Source: Methanobacteriota archaeon
GTDB taxonomy: Archaea > Halobacteriota > Methanomicrobia > Methanomicrobiales > Methanoculleaceae
Length of the DNA: 28,633 nucleotides
Direction: 5' to 3'
Assembly: GCA_023457135.1 (NCBI GenBank)
Contig: JAEWMO010000116.1
Span: 1 to 28,633 of the forward strand
The notes below the pieces were generated by a model, which saw only the letters and a list, made by a program, of their open reading frames with translations, was not told the DNA's origin and made no database searches. Position numbers and translations under genes: made by a program. Below, in pieces: positions 15,876 through 22,274 of this stretch; the stretch's first letter is position 1, and every line of letters starts with the position of its first letter.

Positions 15876-16367
15876 ATGCGGGTATGGAAGTTCGGCGACG
15901 ATATCGATACGGACGCGATCATACCGGGGAGGTTCCTCACGATCTACGACCCGGCGGAGCTCGCGAAGCATGCGTTCGAGGGGACGCGGGATGAGTTTGC
16001 AAAAGAGGCGCGGGAAGGCGACGTCGTCGTCGGGGGGACCAACTTCGGGTGCGGCTCCTCCCGCGAGCACGCGCCGCTCGCCCTCCTCGGCGCCGGGGTC
16101 CGGGTCGTGGTCGCGAAGTCCTTTGCCCGGATCTTCTACCGGAACGCCGTCAACACGGGGCTCCTGCCCCTGGTCTGTTCGGAAGCGGACACTATCCGTG
16201 ACGGCGCGACCGTCGCGGTGGACCTTGCCGGCGGCTACATCGAGGCGGACGGGAAACGGCTCCCCATCGAGCCGGTGCCCGGGTTCATGAAGGAGATCGT
16301 CGATGCCGGCGGTCTCGTGGCCTACGCGAAGAACCTCAAGGAGGTGAAGACATGCAGCACCGAGTAG
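15876..16367 (+). CDS. leuD: 3-isopropylmalate dehydratase / homoaconitase small subunit
   Basis: This 163-residue swivel-domain subunit has 'FGDDIDTDAIIPGRFL', 'GGTNFGCGSSREHAP' and 'AKSFARIFYRNA', all canonical. The loop after 'IPGR' sets chain-length specificity in the methanogen enzymes, YLRT in homoaconitase and YLVY in isopropylmalate isomerase. Here it reads FLTI, matching neither. 'SSREHAP' is closer to the isopropylmalate type. It is co-translated with the large subunit, and its last codons carry the GGAGGTGA ribosome site of the next gene. Leucine versus coenzyme B pathway remains open (aksE is the alternative). Confidence 0.85.
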   Translation: MRVWKFGDDIDTDAIIPGRFLTIYDPAELAKHAFEGTRDEFAKEAREGDVVVGGTNFGCGSSREHAPLALLGAGVRVVVAKSFARIFYRNAVNTGLLPLVCSEADTIRDGATVAVDLAGGYIEADGKRLPIEPVPGFMKEIVDAGGLVAYAKNLKEVKTCSTE

Positions 16368-17473
16368 CGGCGATCGGCGGTGACGGGATCGGCCCCGAGA
16401 TCGTCGCGGCAGGGAGAGAAGTCCTCGATGCCGCGGGCGAACGCTACGGGTTTGACATCGCCTGGACCGAGTTCGATATCGGAGCGGACCGCTACCTCGC
16501 GACCGGGGAGCTCCTCACCGAGGATGATATCAAAGAGCTCTCGAAGTTCAATGCGATCTACTTCGGGGCGATCGGCGACGACCGGGTGAAGCCGGGGATC
16601 CTCGAGAAGGGGATCCTCCTTGCCATCCGGTTCCACTTCGACCAGTTCGTCAACCTCAGGCCGATCAAACTCCTCGACGGCGTTACGACGCCGCTTGCGA
16701 ACAAGGGTCCGCAGGACATCGACTTCGTCGTCGTCAGGGAGAACACCGAGGACTTCTACGTCGGGATCGGCTCCCGGCTCAAGGGTGCCCGCGAGTCTAA
16801 GACCCTTGAGGTCGTCCGGGACATCTACAGCGTCAAATTCGGCCTCGACGTCGAGACCGATGCCGACGAGCTCGCCTACCAGATCGGGGTCGTTTCCCGG
16901 CCGGGCGCGGAGCGGGTGATCCGCTACGCCTTCGACCTTGCAGAGCGGCGGGAGAAGAAGGTCACGTCGGTCGACAAGGCAAACGTCCTCTCGGACGTCT
17001 ACGGCCTCTGGCGCGACGTCTTTTCCGACGTCGCCGCCGGCTACCCCGACGTTAAGACCGAGTTCAACTTCGTCGACGCCGTCACGATGTGGTTCGTCAA
17101 GAACCCCGAATGGTTCGACGTCGTCGTCACCCCGAACATGTTCGGCGACATCATCACCGACCTCGGTGCGATGATCCAGGGCGGTCTCGGCCTTGCCCCC
17201 GGCGGGAACATCAACCCCGAAGGGACGTCGATGTTTGAGCCGATCCACGGCTCCGCGCCGAAATATCGTGGGTGCGACATCGCAAACCCCCTTGCCACCG
17301 TCTGGGCGGGCTCGATGCTCCTCGACCACATCGGCGAGCATGAGGCGGCGGCGGCGGTCCTCCGGGCTATCGAGAGGAGCATCCTCGACGGGTATGTCAC
17401 CCGGGATATGGGCGGCGCAAGGAAGACGAGCGAGGTCGGGCAGTATCTTGCATCGCTCGTAAAGACGGTGTAG
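16352..17473 (+). CDS. leuB: NAD-dependent beta-decarboxylating dehydrogenase (isopropylmalate/homoisocitrate type)
   Basis: This 373-residue oxidative decarboxylase converts the 2-hydroxy-3-carboxy acid made by the preceding hydro-lyase to a 2-oxoacid. It has the N-terminal 'IGGDGIGPE', the substrate arginine region 'FVNLRPIKLL', 'VRENTEDFY', the catalytic lysine in 'SVDKANVL', the metal aspartates in 'NMFGDIITD' and the nucleotide loop 'PIHGSAPKYRG'. The segment 'LLAIRFHFDQFVNLRP' is closer to tartrate/D-malate dehydrogenases than to classical LeuB. The gene overlaps the small-subunit gene by 16 bases, with GGAGGTGA just before its ATG. Operon context supports LeuB or AksF; the symbol is provisional. 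Confidence 0.83.
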   Translation: MQHRVAAIGGDGIGPEIVAAGREVLDAAGERYGFDIAWTEFDIGADRYLATGELLTEDDIKELSKFNAIYFGAIGDDRVKPGILEKGILLAIRFHFDQFVNLRPIKLLDGVTTPLANKGPQDIDFVVVRENTEDFYVGIGSRLKGARESKTLEVVRDIYSVKFGLDVETDADELAYQIGVVSRPGAERVIRYAFDLAERREKKVTSVDKANVLSDVYGLWRDVFSDVAAGYPDVKTEFNFVDAVTMWFVKNPEWFDVVVTPNMFGDIITDLGAMIQGGLGLAPGGNINPEGTSMFEPIHGSAPKYRGCDIANPLATVWAGSMLLDHIGEHEAAAAVLRAIERSILDGYVTRDMGGARKTSEVGQYLASLVKTV

Positions 17474-17498
17474 GGCGGGGGCCCCTCTCTTATTTTTC
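17474..17498 (+). terminator. Terminator after the leuCDB-like operon
   Basis: A short GC palindrome (GGGGCCCC) is followed by CTCTCTTATTTTT directly after the stop codon. Confidence 0.6.
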
Positions 17499-17511
17499 CG
17501 GAAAAGACCGC

Positions 17512-17520
17512 CTTTTATAT
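17512..17520 (+). promoter_or_regulatory. TATA box of the nitrogenase-like gene
   Basis: CTTTTATAT lies about 33 bases before the ATG at 17549, so transcription should start within some 10 bases of the start codon. No Shine-Dalgarno sequence is present, which fits a nearly leaderless transcript. Confidence 0.6.
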
Positions 17521-17548
17521 CCCCGCGCCCCCATGATCTTGTAGAACG

Positions 17549-18697
17549 ATGCCGGAAGACCAGCATACGCCGTGTGAGAACCCGCTCTGGCCCTGCGCGA
17601 TGACCGGGGCGGTCGCATGCCTCGCGGGGTTCGAGGACCTCGCCGTCGTCGTCCACGGGTCGAGCGGCTGCTACTTCTACCCCTCGTCCCTCGTCGGGGT
17701 CCCTATCCACGGGACGTTCCTCGTCGAGAGCGAGATCATCTTCGGGACGGAGTCGCGTCTCGCGGAGGTGATCGCCGACCTCGAAGGCCGGTACGCCCGG
17801 ATAGCCGTGGTCAACACCTGCGTCCCCGCGATCATGGGCGAGGACCTCGGCGACCTTGCCTCTGACGGGCGGGTCCTCGTCGTCGACAGCCCCGGGTTCC
17901 TCGGCGACCTCGAGGCCGGCTACCGCCGGGCCCTCGACTGCATTGCGCCGGAGGTGGACGACGGTGCCGCCGGCGTCAACATCGACGGCATCTGCCGGAC
18001 CGACCCCTTCTGCCGGGGGAACGCCCTCGAGGCCCGGCGGCTCCTCAACCTCGCCGGTGCGCCGGTCGGGACGACGTTCTGCCTCGACCGCTACGATGCG
18101 GCGCACCGTGCGGCCCCCTTGACCGTCGAGACGAACCCGGACCTCGCGAGCGGCGTCGGGACCTCGTGCGGCTCGCTCCTCGGCCTCGACGCCGTTGCCG
18201 GGACGTTCGAGCGGCTTTCCGCAGAGGTCGACGGGGTTGATGCCCGCCCCGTCTGGGAAGAGATCGCCTGGGCCGACGCCCGGATCACGAAGGCCTGCGA
18301 CAAGTACCTCCGCCGGTTCGACCCGCCGCGGGTCGCGATAGCCGCAGAGGGTGCGTATGCCTCGTTTGCCGCGGACCTCCTCGACCGCTACCTCGGCGCC
18401 GAGGTTGCCTGCATTGCGGCCCGGACCGGTCCCGGCGGCTCCACGACTGATTTTGCGGCGATCAGGGAGATGATCGCGGACGCCGAACCGGACCTGGTCC
18501 TCGGCTCCTCCTACGAGCAGTCGATCGCTCCCGGCGCCGCGTTCGTCGGGCTGACCCCGCCTATCCGGGGCAGGATCCTCCTCTCCTCCCGTGCCCTCGC
18601 CGGGACCGAGGGGGCGCTCCGGCTGATGGACGAGGTGCTCAACGCCTGCGCCAGCCGCTCCCGGAGCCCGGAGGCCGGGCCGGCAGGCCTCTCCTGA
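17549..18697 (+). CDS. Orphan nitrogenase component 1-like protein (NifD/K/CfbD superfamily)
   Basis: This 382-residue protein keeps the cysteine pattern that binds an Fe-S cluster in nitrogenase component 1. 'CENPLWPCAMTGAV' gives C9 and C16, 'VHGSSGCYFYP' gives C41 and 'VVNTCVPAIMGEDL' gives C91. The C16/C41 positions coincide with those of CfbD in this window, although the proteins are otherwise clearly different. A 'GVGTSCGSLLGLDAVAGT' stretch follows mid-protein. There is no second component-1 gene and no NifH-like reductase beside it. It sits between the leuCDB-like operon and a tautomerase gene, with its own promoter. It is not NifD, since nif partners are absent. Superfamily membership is strong; substrate and reductase are unknown. 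Confidence 0.8.
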   Translation: MPEDQHTPCENPLWPCAMTGAVACLAGFEDLAVVVHGSSGCYFYPSSLVGVPIHGTFLVESEIIFGTESRLAEVIADLEGRYARIAVVNTCVPAIMGEDLGDLASDGRVLVVDSPGFLGDLEAGYRRALDCIAPEVDDGAAGVNIDGICRTDPFCRGNALEARRLLNLAGAPVGTTFCLDRYDAAHRAAPLTVETNPDLASGVGTSCGSLLGLDAVAGTFERLSAEVDGVDARPVWEEIAWADARITKACDKYLRRFDPPRVAIAAEGAYASFAADLLDRYLGAEVACIAARTGPGGSTTDFAAIREMIADAEPDLVLGSSYEQSIAPGAAFVGLTPPIRGRILLSSRALAGTEGALRLMDEVLNACASRSRSPEAGPAGLS

Positions 18698-18789
18698 GGA
18701 AAGCGTTAATACCGCGGGTGCCGCACAGCAATCATAACGGAGAATGGGGGGTCCCGGCGGACCCTCGCCTCCCGCTGGAGCCGGTCCGC

Positions 18790-19155
18790 ATGCCGCTTGT
18801 AAAGATCGAGATCCGTTCAGGAAAGCCGGTCGAGTACCGGCAATCGCTTATCGAGAGCCTCCGCAGGGCTTTCGTGGACGCTTTAGAGACTCCGGAGGAG
18901 GCCCTCTGGCTCCGGCTCTGCGAGCGGAAAGAGGAGAACTTCCCGATGCCCCCCGGCCGCTCCGGCGACGCCGTCCTGATCGAGGTCTCGCTCATGCCGG
19001 GGCGGAGCGCCGGGAAGAAGGAGGTGCTGTACCGGGCGATCGTCGGGAACCTTGCCCGTGATCCGGGCGTCCGCCCTGAAGACGTCTGCATCGTCCTCTA
19101 CGAACCGCCGGTCGAGAACTGGGCCGAGCACGGCGAGGCATTCATGCCCTCCTGA
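18790..19155 (+). CDS. Tautomerase superfamily protein
   Basis: This 121-residue protein starts Met-Pro-Leu-Val, placing a proline at the mature N-terminus, the catalytic base of 4-oxalocrotonate tautomerase relatives. The beta-alpha-beta pattern 'PLVKIEIRSGKP...YRQSLIESLRRAFVDAL' is repeated less exactly in the second half with 'DAVLIEVSLMPGRS..KKEVLYRAIVGNL', consistent with a fused long-form subunit. A GTG at 18718 would add 24 residues, but GGAG 9 bases before 18790 and the need for the N-terminal proline favour this ATG. It follows the nitrogenase-like gene after 92 bases. No ring-hydroxy-acid pathway is visible, so the role is open. Confidence 0.78.
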   Translation: MPLVKIEIRSGKPVEYRQSLIESLRRAFVDALETPEEALWLRLCERKEENFPMPPGRSGDAVLIEVSLMPGRSAGKKEVLYRAIVGNLARDPGVRPEDVCIVLYEPPVENWAEHGEAFMPS

Positions 19156-19176
19156 GAGATTTCCCGGATATCATAA

Positions 19177-19187
19177 GGTATTTAAGA
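19177..19187 (+). promoter_or_regulatory. TATA box of the Met-rich small protein gene
   Basis: GGTATTTAAGA is a good archaeal TATA element. Its centre near 19182 places the transcript start at about 19207, exactly where the leader hairpin begins. Confidence 0.6.
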
Positions 19188-19206
19188 CCCGGCGCACATC
19201 GGGGTG

Positions 19207-19233
19207 CCGATCCCGTCCTATGGGCGGGGTCGG
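19207..19233 (+). promoter_or_regulatory. 5' leader hairpin before a strong ribosome binding site
   Basis: A 12-base arm (19207-19218) pairs with 19222-19233 across its whole length, allowing two G-U pairs, with a three-base loop. AGGAGGG follows at 19237-19243, 7 bases before the ATG. Confidence 0.6.
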
Positions 19234-19250
19234 TACAGGAGGGTTATGGC

Positions 19251-19457
19251 ATGACACACCACGGCGGATACGGCGCCCACGATATGCTTCTGTCGAAGAT
19301 GTATGACTATTTAGACGAGGACCAGATGCGGGAGCTGATGGTCCGGATGATCGAGTCCCGCATCAAGATGAAGCAGCAGCACATCGAGATGATGCAGTAC
19401 AAGGTTGAGACCTATAAGATGGCACGCGACATGCTCCAGAAGGGCATGAAGAAGTGA
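19251..19457 (+). CDS. Met-rich helical small protein, function unknown
   Basis: This 68-residue protein has a His/Gly-rich N-terminus (H3, H4, H10 with several Gly) followed by what looks like one or two long amphipathic helices rich in Met (12 of 68), Lys, Glu and Gln. There is no signal peptide or membrane segment. The unit is complete: TATA box, leader hairpin, strong AGGAGGG site, gene and hairpin-plus-T-run terminator, so it is a monocistronic and probably well-expressed gene. No family is recognised. The His and Met content would suit metal or thiol chemistry, or simply a helical coiled-coil partner protein; that is speculation. Confidence 0.8.
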   Translation: MTHHGGYGAHDMLLSKMYDYLDEDQMRELMVRMIESRIKMKQQHIEMMQYKVETYKMARDMLQKGMKK

Positions 19458-19475
19458 GCCTGCGCGTCCTCGCAT

Positions 19476-19509
19476 GCCCCGGTGCGCGGGCCCGGGGCTC
19501 CTCTTTTTT
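19476..19509 (+). terminator. Hairpin/T-run terminator of the small protein gene
   Basis: GCCCCGG (19476-19482) and CCGGGGC (19492-19498) form a perfect 7-pair stem, followed by TCCTCTTTTTT. It resembles a bacterial intrinsic terminator. Confidence 0.75.
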
Positions 19510-19533
19510 ACTCATCCCGGTGAATGATCCGGT

Positions 19534-19998
19534 ATGGACCTGATCGTCAGGGGATATCGCGAGGAGGATTTCCCGTCCGTCTCCGCCCTCGAACGGGAGA
19601 ACAGTCCGGGAGACTGCAAGCCCGAGGTCTTCGTCCGGCAGGCGGGGGTTCTCTTTGCTGATACGTTCCTCGTCGGGGAGTGTGCCGGGAAGGTCGTCGG
19701 CTACACCATCGGGGCGCTCGTGCAGCACCGGCCGGCGACCGGGTGGATCATCCGGCTGGTGGTCTCGGGAGAGCACCGGCGCCGGGGGTTCGGGGAGAGT
19801 CTGGTTGCCGCCGCCGTCGGGAGCCTCCGGGACCGTGGCGCCGGGGAGGTCTATCTCTCGGTTGCGCCGCAGAACCACGCCGCCCGGGCACTCTATGAGA
19901 AGCACGGTTTTGAGGCTGCCGGCTTCTGCCCGGCCTACTTCGGCGAGGGGGCCGATCGGCATATCCTCCGGCGGGACCTCACTCCGGGGAAGGCTTAA
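19534..19998 (+). CDS. GNAT family N-acetyltransferase (RimI-like)
   Basis: This 154-residue protein has the GNAT acetyl-CoA site 'RRRGFG' in 'VSGEHRRRGFGESLVAAAV' (motif A) and the C-terminal motif B 'NHAARALYEKHGFEAAG'. The N-terminal 'IVRGYREEDFPSVSALE' is the usual first strand and helix. The length and 'YLSVAPQN' fit the RimI/N-alpha-acetyltransferase branch, whose members acetylate protein N-termini, but small-molecule acceptors are possible. GGTGA lies 10 bases before the ATG. A PH-domain gene follows after 20 bases and may be co-transcribed. Confidence 0.85.
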   Translation: MDLIVRGYREEDFPSVSALERENSPGDCKPEVFVRQAGVLFADTFLVGECAGKVVGYTIGALVQHRPATGWIIRLVVSGEHRRRGFGESLVAAAVGSLRDRGAGEVYLSVAPQNHAARALYEKHGFEAAGFCPAYFGEGADRHILRRDLTPGKA

Positions 19999-20018
19999 TC
20001 AGTCCGGGTTGAGATAGG

Positions 20019-20624
20019 ATGTCAGATACCATGCCCCTCACCCCGCTCCGTATCGGAGAGGCGTTCAAACCGGCGCCGCAGTTCCGGTCCTACCTCTACG
20101 CCTCGCTGGTCCTGGCCGTCGTCCTCTTCGTCCTGCCCTGGCTCATCCCGGTCGTCGTCTTCAGCCCGACCGCCATCGGTCTCGCCATCACGCTGCCGGT
20201 CGTTGCCATCGTCCTCTTCGTCATCTACTGGATCCCCCTCTACTACGCGAGCATCGTCTACCGGCTCACCGTCACCGAGATCACCTGGCAACGGGGGGTC
20301 TGGTTCCGGCAGACGGGGATCGTCCCCTACAACCGGATCACGAACGTCGATATCATCCAGGGCCCCCTGATGCGGTTCTTCGCCTTCTCGGCGGTCAAAG
20401 TACAGACCGCGGGCTACTCCGCCCAGGCGCAGGCGGAGATCTACCTCAACGGGATCGAGGACCCGAAGGATCTCCAGGAGAAGATCATGAACTTCGTCCG
20501 GACGACCGGTCCGACCGCGATCGGGGCCGGGGCGGAGGAGCCGCCGGCACTCCCGGCCGCTGTTGAGGTCCTGGAGGAGCTCCGGGCGATCCGGCGGCTG
20601 CTCGAAGGCCGGCAGGGGAGATAA
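20019..20624 (+). CDS. Membrane protein with bacterial-type PH domain (bPH2, YdbS-like)
   Basis: This 201-residue protein has two closely spaced hydrophobic segments (about residues 25-47 and 50-75). A bPH2 domain follows: 'YRLTVTEITWQRGVWFRQTGIVPYNRITNVDIIQGPLMR' is the family hallmark, and 'VKVQTAGYS' continues it. The C-terminal 50 residues are charged and Ala/Glu/Arg-rich, probably a helical cytoplasmic tail. YdbS-like proteins are membrane-associated with uncertain roles in envelope or stress physiology. The ATG at 20019 is used; a second at 20031 is possible. It converges on the universal stress gene with a shared palindromic terminator. Confidence 0.85.
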   Translation: MSDTMPLTPLRIGEAFKPAPQFRSYLYASLVLAVVLFVLPWLIPVVVFSPTAIGLAITLPVVAIVLFVIYWIPLYYASIVYRLTVTEITWQRGVWFRQTGIVPYNRITNVDIIQGPLMRFFAFSAVKVQTAGYSAQAQAEIYLNGIEDPKDLQEKIMNFVRTTGPTAIGAGAEEPPALPAAVEVLEELRAIRRLLEGRQGR

Positions 20625-20626
20625 CA

Positions 20627-20641
20627 CTTTTTTGAAAAAAG
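20627..20641. terminator. Palindromic bidirectional terminator
   Basis: C-T6-G-A6-G is an almost perfect palindrome between two convergent genes, supplying a T-run to each strand. Confidence 0.65.
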
Positions 20642-20650
20642 GCGGGAGGA

Positions 20651-21124
20651 CTAACTCCCGACGACGATATCGCGCTTGACGACCAGGACCGGCTGCCGGG
20701 CGTTCTTGATGACGTACTCGGAGACCGTGCCGAGCAGCCGGTCGCGGATGTTGGACCTGCCGTGGGAGCCGAGAACGATGAGCGAGGCTCCTTCCGCATC
20801 CGCGGCGGCGACGACCTCTTTGCCCGGACTCCCCACGGGCGTCCTGACGGTCACCTTCAGCCCCCGCTTCTCGAGCGCCCGGCGGGTGTCGATGATCCGG
20901 TGCTGGATCTCCTCCCGGAGTTCCCGCTGGGCCTCGGTCTCCCGGTCGGGCACGGTGCCGAGGAACCCCTGCCCGCCCGAGGCGATCAGGGTGACGTCCT
21001 TTGAGTCGATGACATGGACGAGGACGACTTCACGGGTTCCGGCCTCCTGCAGTGCGGGAATATAGTCCAGCACCTTCATGGAGGGCCCTGAGAAGTCGGT
21101 AGGGAACAGGATGCGTTCAAACAT
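20651..21124 (-). CDS. Universal stress protein (UspA family)
   Basis: This 157-residue cytoplasmic protein has the ATP-binding signature G-x2-G-x9-G-[ST] in 'GSHGRSNIRDRLLGTVS', the N-terminal 'ERILFPTDFS' strand with a conserved Asp, and the C-terminal 'QPVLVVK' strand. Such proteins bind ATP and modulate stress survival, often as dimers. The ATG at 21124 is preferred over a GTG at 21133, because GGAG sits 10 bases before the ATG but only 1 base before the GTG. A clear promoter lies at 21163-21172. Confidence 0.92.
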   Translation of the reverse strand: MFERILFPTDFSGPSMKVLDYIPALQEAGTREVVLVHVIDSKDVTLIASGGQGFLGTVPDRETEAQRELREEIQHRIIDTRRALEKRGLKVTVRTPVGSPGKEVVAAADAEGASLIVLGSHGRSNIRDRLLGTVSEYVIKNARQPVLVVKRDIVVGS

Positions 21125-21162
21125 GGATGACACTCTCCGGTGGTCCGTATCTCTCTCACAGG

Positions 21163-21172
21163 GTATTTAAAG
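21163..21172 (-). promoter_or_regulatory. TATA box of the universal stress protein gene
   Basis: CTTTAAATAC on the minus strand has its centre near 21168 and predicts a transcript start near 21142, 18 bases before the ATG at 21124. Confidence 0.6.
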
Positions 21173-21200
21173 GAGACTGTGCCGGCCGTGATGGAGGGGC

Positions 21201-22274
21201 TCATCCCCGCCCCTTCCCCCGTACGAGCACCCGCCACCGGTGCAGCATCCGCCGAAGCCCCGCGGTCCCGACGGGCGCAGGGTACGGGAGCGGAATGACC
21301 GTCCCCTCCGGGTCAACGACCAGATCGAGGGCTTCTGCGCACTCGGCCGCGACCGCCTCCGCGACCGGGTCGGGGTTGAGGACCGGGTGGGGAGGCCGGA
21401 AGCAGACCCGGCTCCCCGCGATCTCGGCAAACCGGGAGAGCATCTCCGCCTGGTAGGCCCGCTCCGCCTTGACGGCTTCCGAAGAATCGACGCCGCAGAC
21501 CCGGCCGGCCTCCTCGAGAAACCGGCACGTTCCGGCAAGGGCCGTCGGGAACGACTCGATATAGGGCGTCCCGAACCTCCTCCTGAGATCCTCGCCGACC
21601 GGCCGGAGGGCGGGCTCGCGGAGGATGTTGACGGCGGCGGAACCGAGCCGGCCGGCATCCGCTGTCGCAAGCCCCCGCACGAACCGGAGGTTGATCCCGA
21701 TGCCGAGCCGGGAGAGGAGGCGGGTAAGCTCCGCCGCGTTCTCGTCGACGCCGTACTCCAGGTTCTTCTCGCCGATGAGGTTCGCCGTGAGCGTCACCTC
21801 CGCCGCAGGGCTCGCGAGCGTTGCGACCGAGGAGAGGGCGTTCCTGATCCCGGTCTCAAAGACCCCGCCGAGGAACCCCGCCGTCGGGACCGCTATCACC
21901 GGGACGCCCCAGGGCTTTGCGCAGACCGCCGCCGTATCGTCCCCGATCGTCTCGACGATGCAGGTCGAGAGGACGAAGACCGAGGCGGGCGCGGGGTTCG
22001 CCGCGAGCACCCGCGCTATCGTCTTCTCGAGAGCCTCCTCGCCCCCGAAGATGATGTCGTTCTCCGTGAGCCGCGTGGAGAAGAGGTGGGGGACCTCCAC
22101 GCGGTCGTTTGCGAGGATCGTGGCGTGGAGGAGGGAGAAGTTGTGGTGGGTGCATCCCGCCGGACCGTGGATGATGCAGGCCGCGTCCCGTACCTGCGTC
22201 AGGACCGAGAGCGCTCCGGTCAGGGTGCACCCCTCAAACCTGGACGAATTCGAGGGCGAAGGATTCGAGCTCAT
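21201..22274 (-). CDS. cfbD: Ni-sirohydrochlorin a,c-diamide reductive cyclase, catalytic subunit CfbD
   Basis: This 357-residue NifD-like subunit works with CfbC in coenzyme F430 biosynthesis, reducing Ni-sirohydrochlorin a,c-diamide and forming the lactam ring. Cluster cysteines are C16 in 'FEGCTLTGAL', C41 in 'IHGPAGC' and C105 in 'LSTCIVETIGDD'. The short length and 'CTLTGAL' are CfbD-like, not NifD-like. The only usable ATG ahead of C16 is at 22274, so the gene starts inside the cfbC reading frame and overlaps it by 41 bases; the longer upstream frame is a shadow of cfbC. No Shine-Dalgarno is evident, so translation is probably coupled to cfbC. Other cfb genes are not in the window. Confidence 0.9.
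   Translation of the reverse strand: MSSNPSPSNSSRFEGCTLTGALSVLTQVRDAACIIHGPAGCTHHNFSLLHATILANDRVEVPHLFSTRLTENDIIFGGEEALEKTIARVLAANPAPASVFVLSTCIVETIGDDTAAVCAKPWGVPVIAVPTAGFLGGVFETGIRNALSSVATLASPAAEVTLTANLIGEKNLEYGVDENAAELTRLLSRLGIGINLRFVRGLATADAGRLGSAAVNILREPALRPVGEDLRRRFGTPYIESFPTALAGTCRFLEEAGRVCGVDSSEAVKAERAYQAEMLSRFAEIAGSRVCFRPPHPVLNPDPVAEAVAAECAEALDLVVDPEGTVIPLPYPAPVGTAGLRRMLHRWRVLVRGKGRG

Noticed and set aside
14580..16070. A 496-codon minus-strand open frame opposite leuC and leuD
   Set aside because: It is antisense to canonical aconitase-family sequences and rich in Arg, Pro and Asp, as expected for a shadow frame.
16322..18106. A 594-codon minus-strand open frame opposite leuD, leuB and the nitrogenase-like gene
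   Set aside because: It spans three well-supported genes on the other strand and shows no domain or motif. It is explained by GC-biased codon usage.
17549..18697. Reading the nitrogenase-like gene as evidence of nitrogen fixation
   Set aside because: No nifH, nifK, nifE or nifN is present, and the protein is too short and divergent for NifD.
18718..18789. GTG start giving a 24-residue extension to the tautomerase
   Set aside because: It would bury the catalytic proline that must be at the N-terminus, and the best ribosome site precedes 18790.
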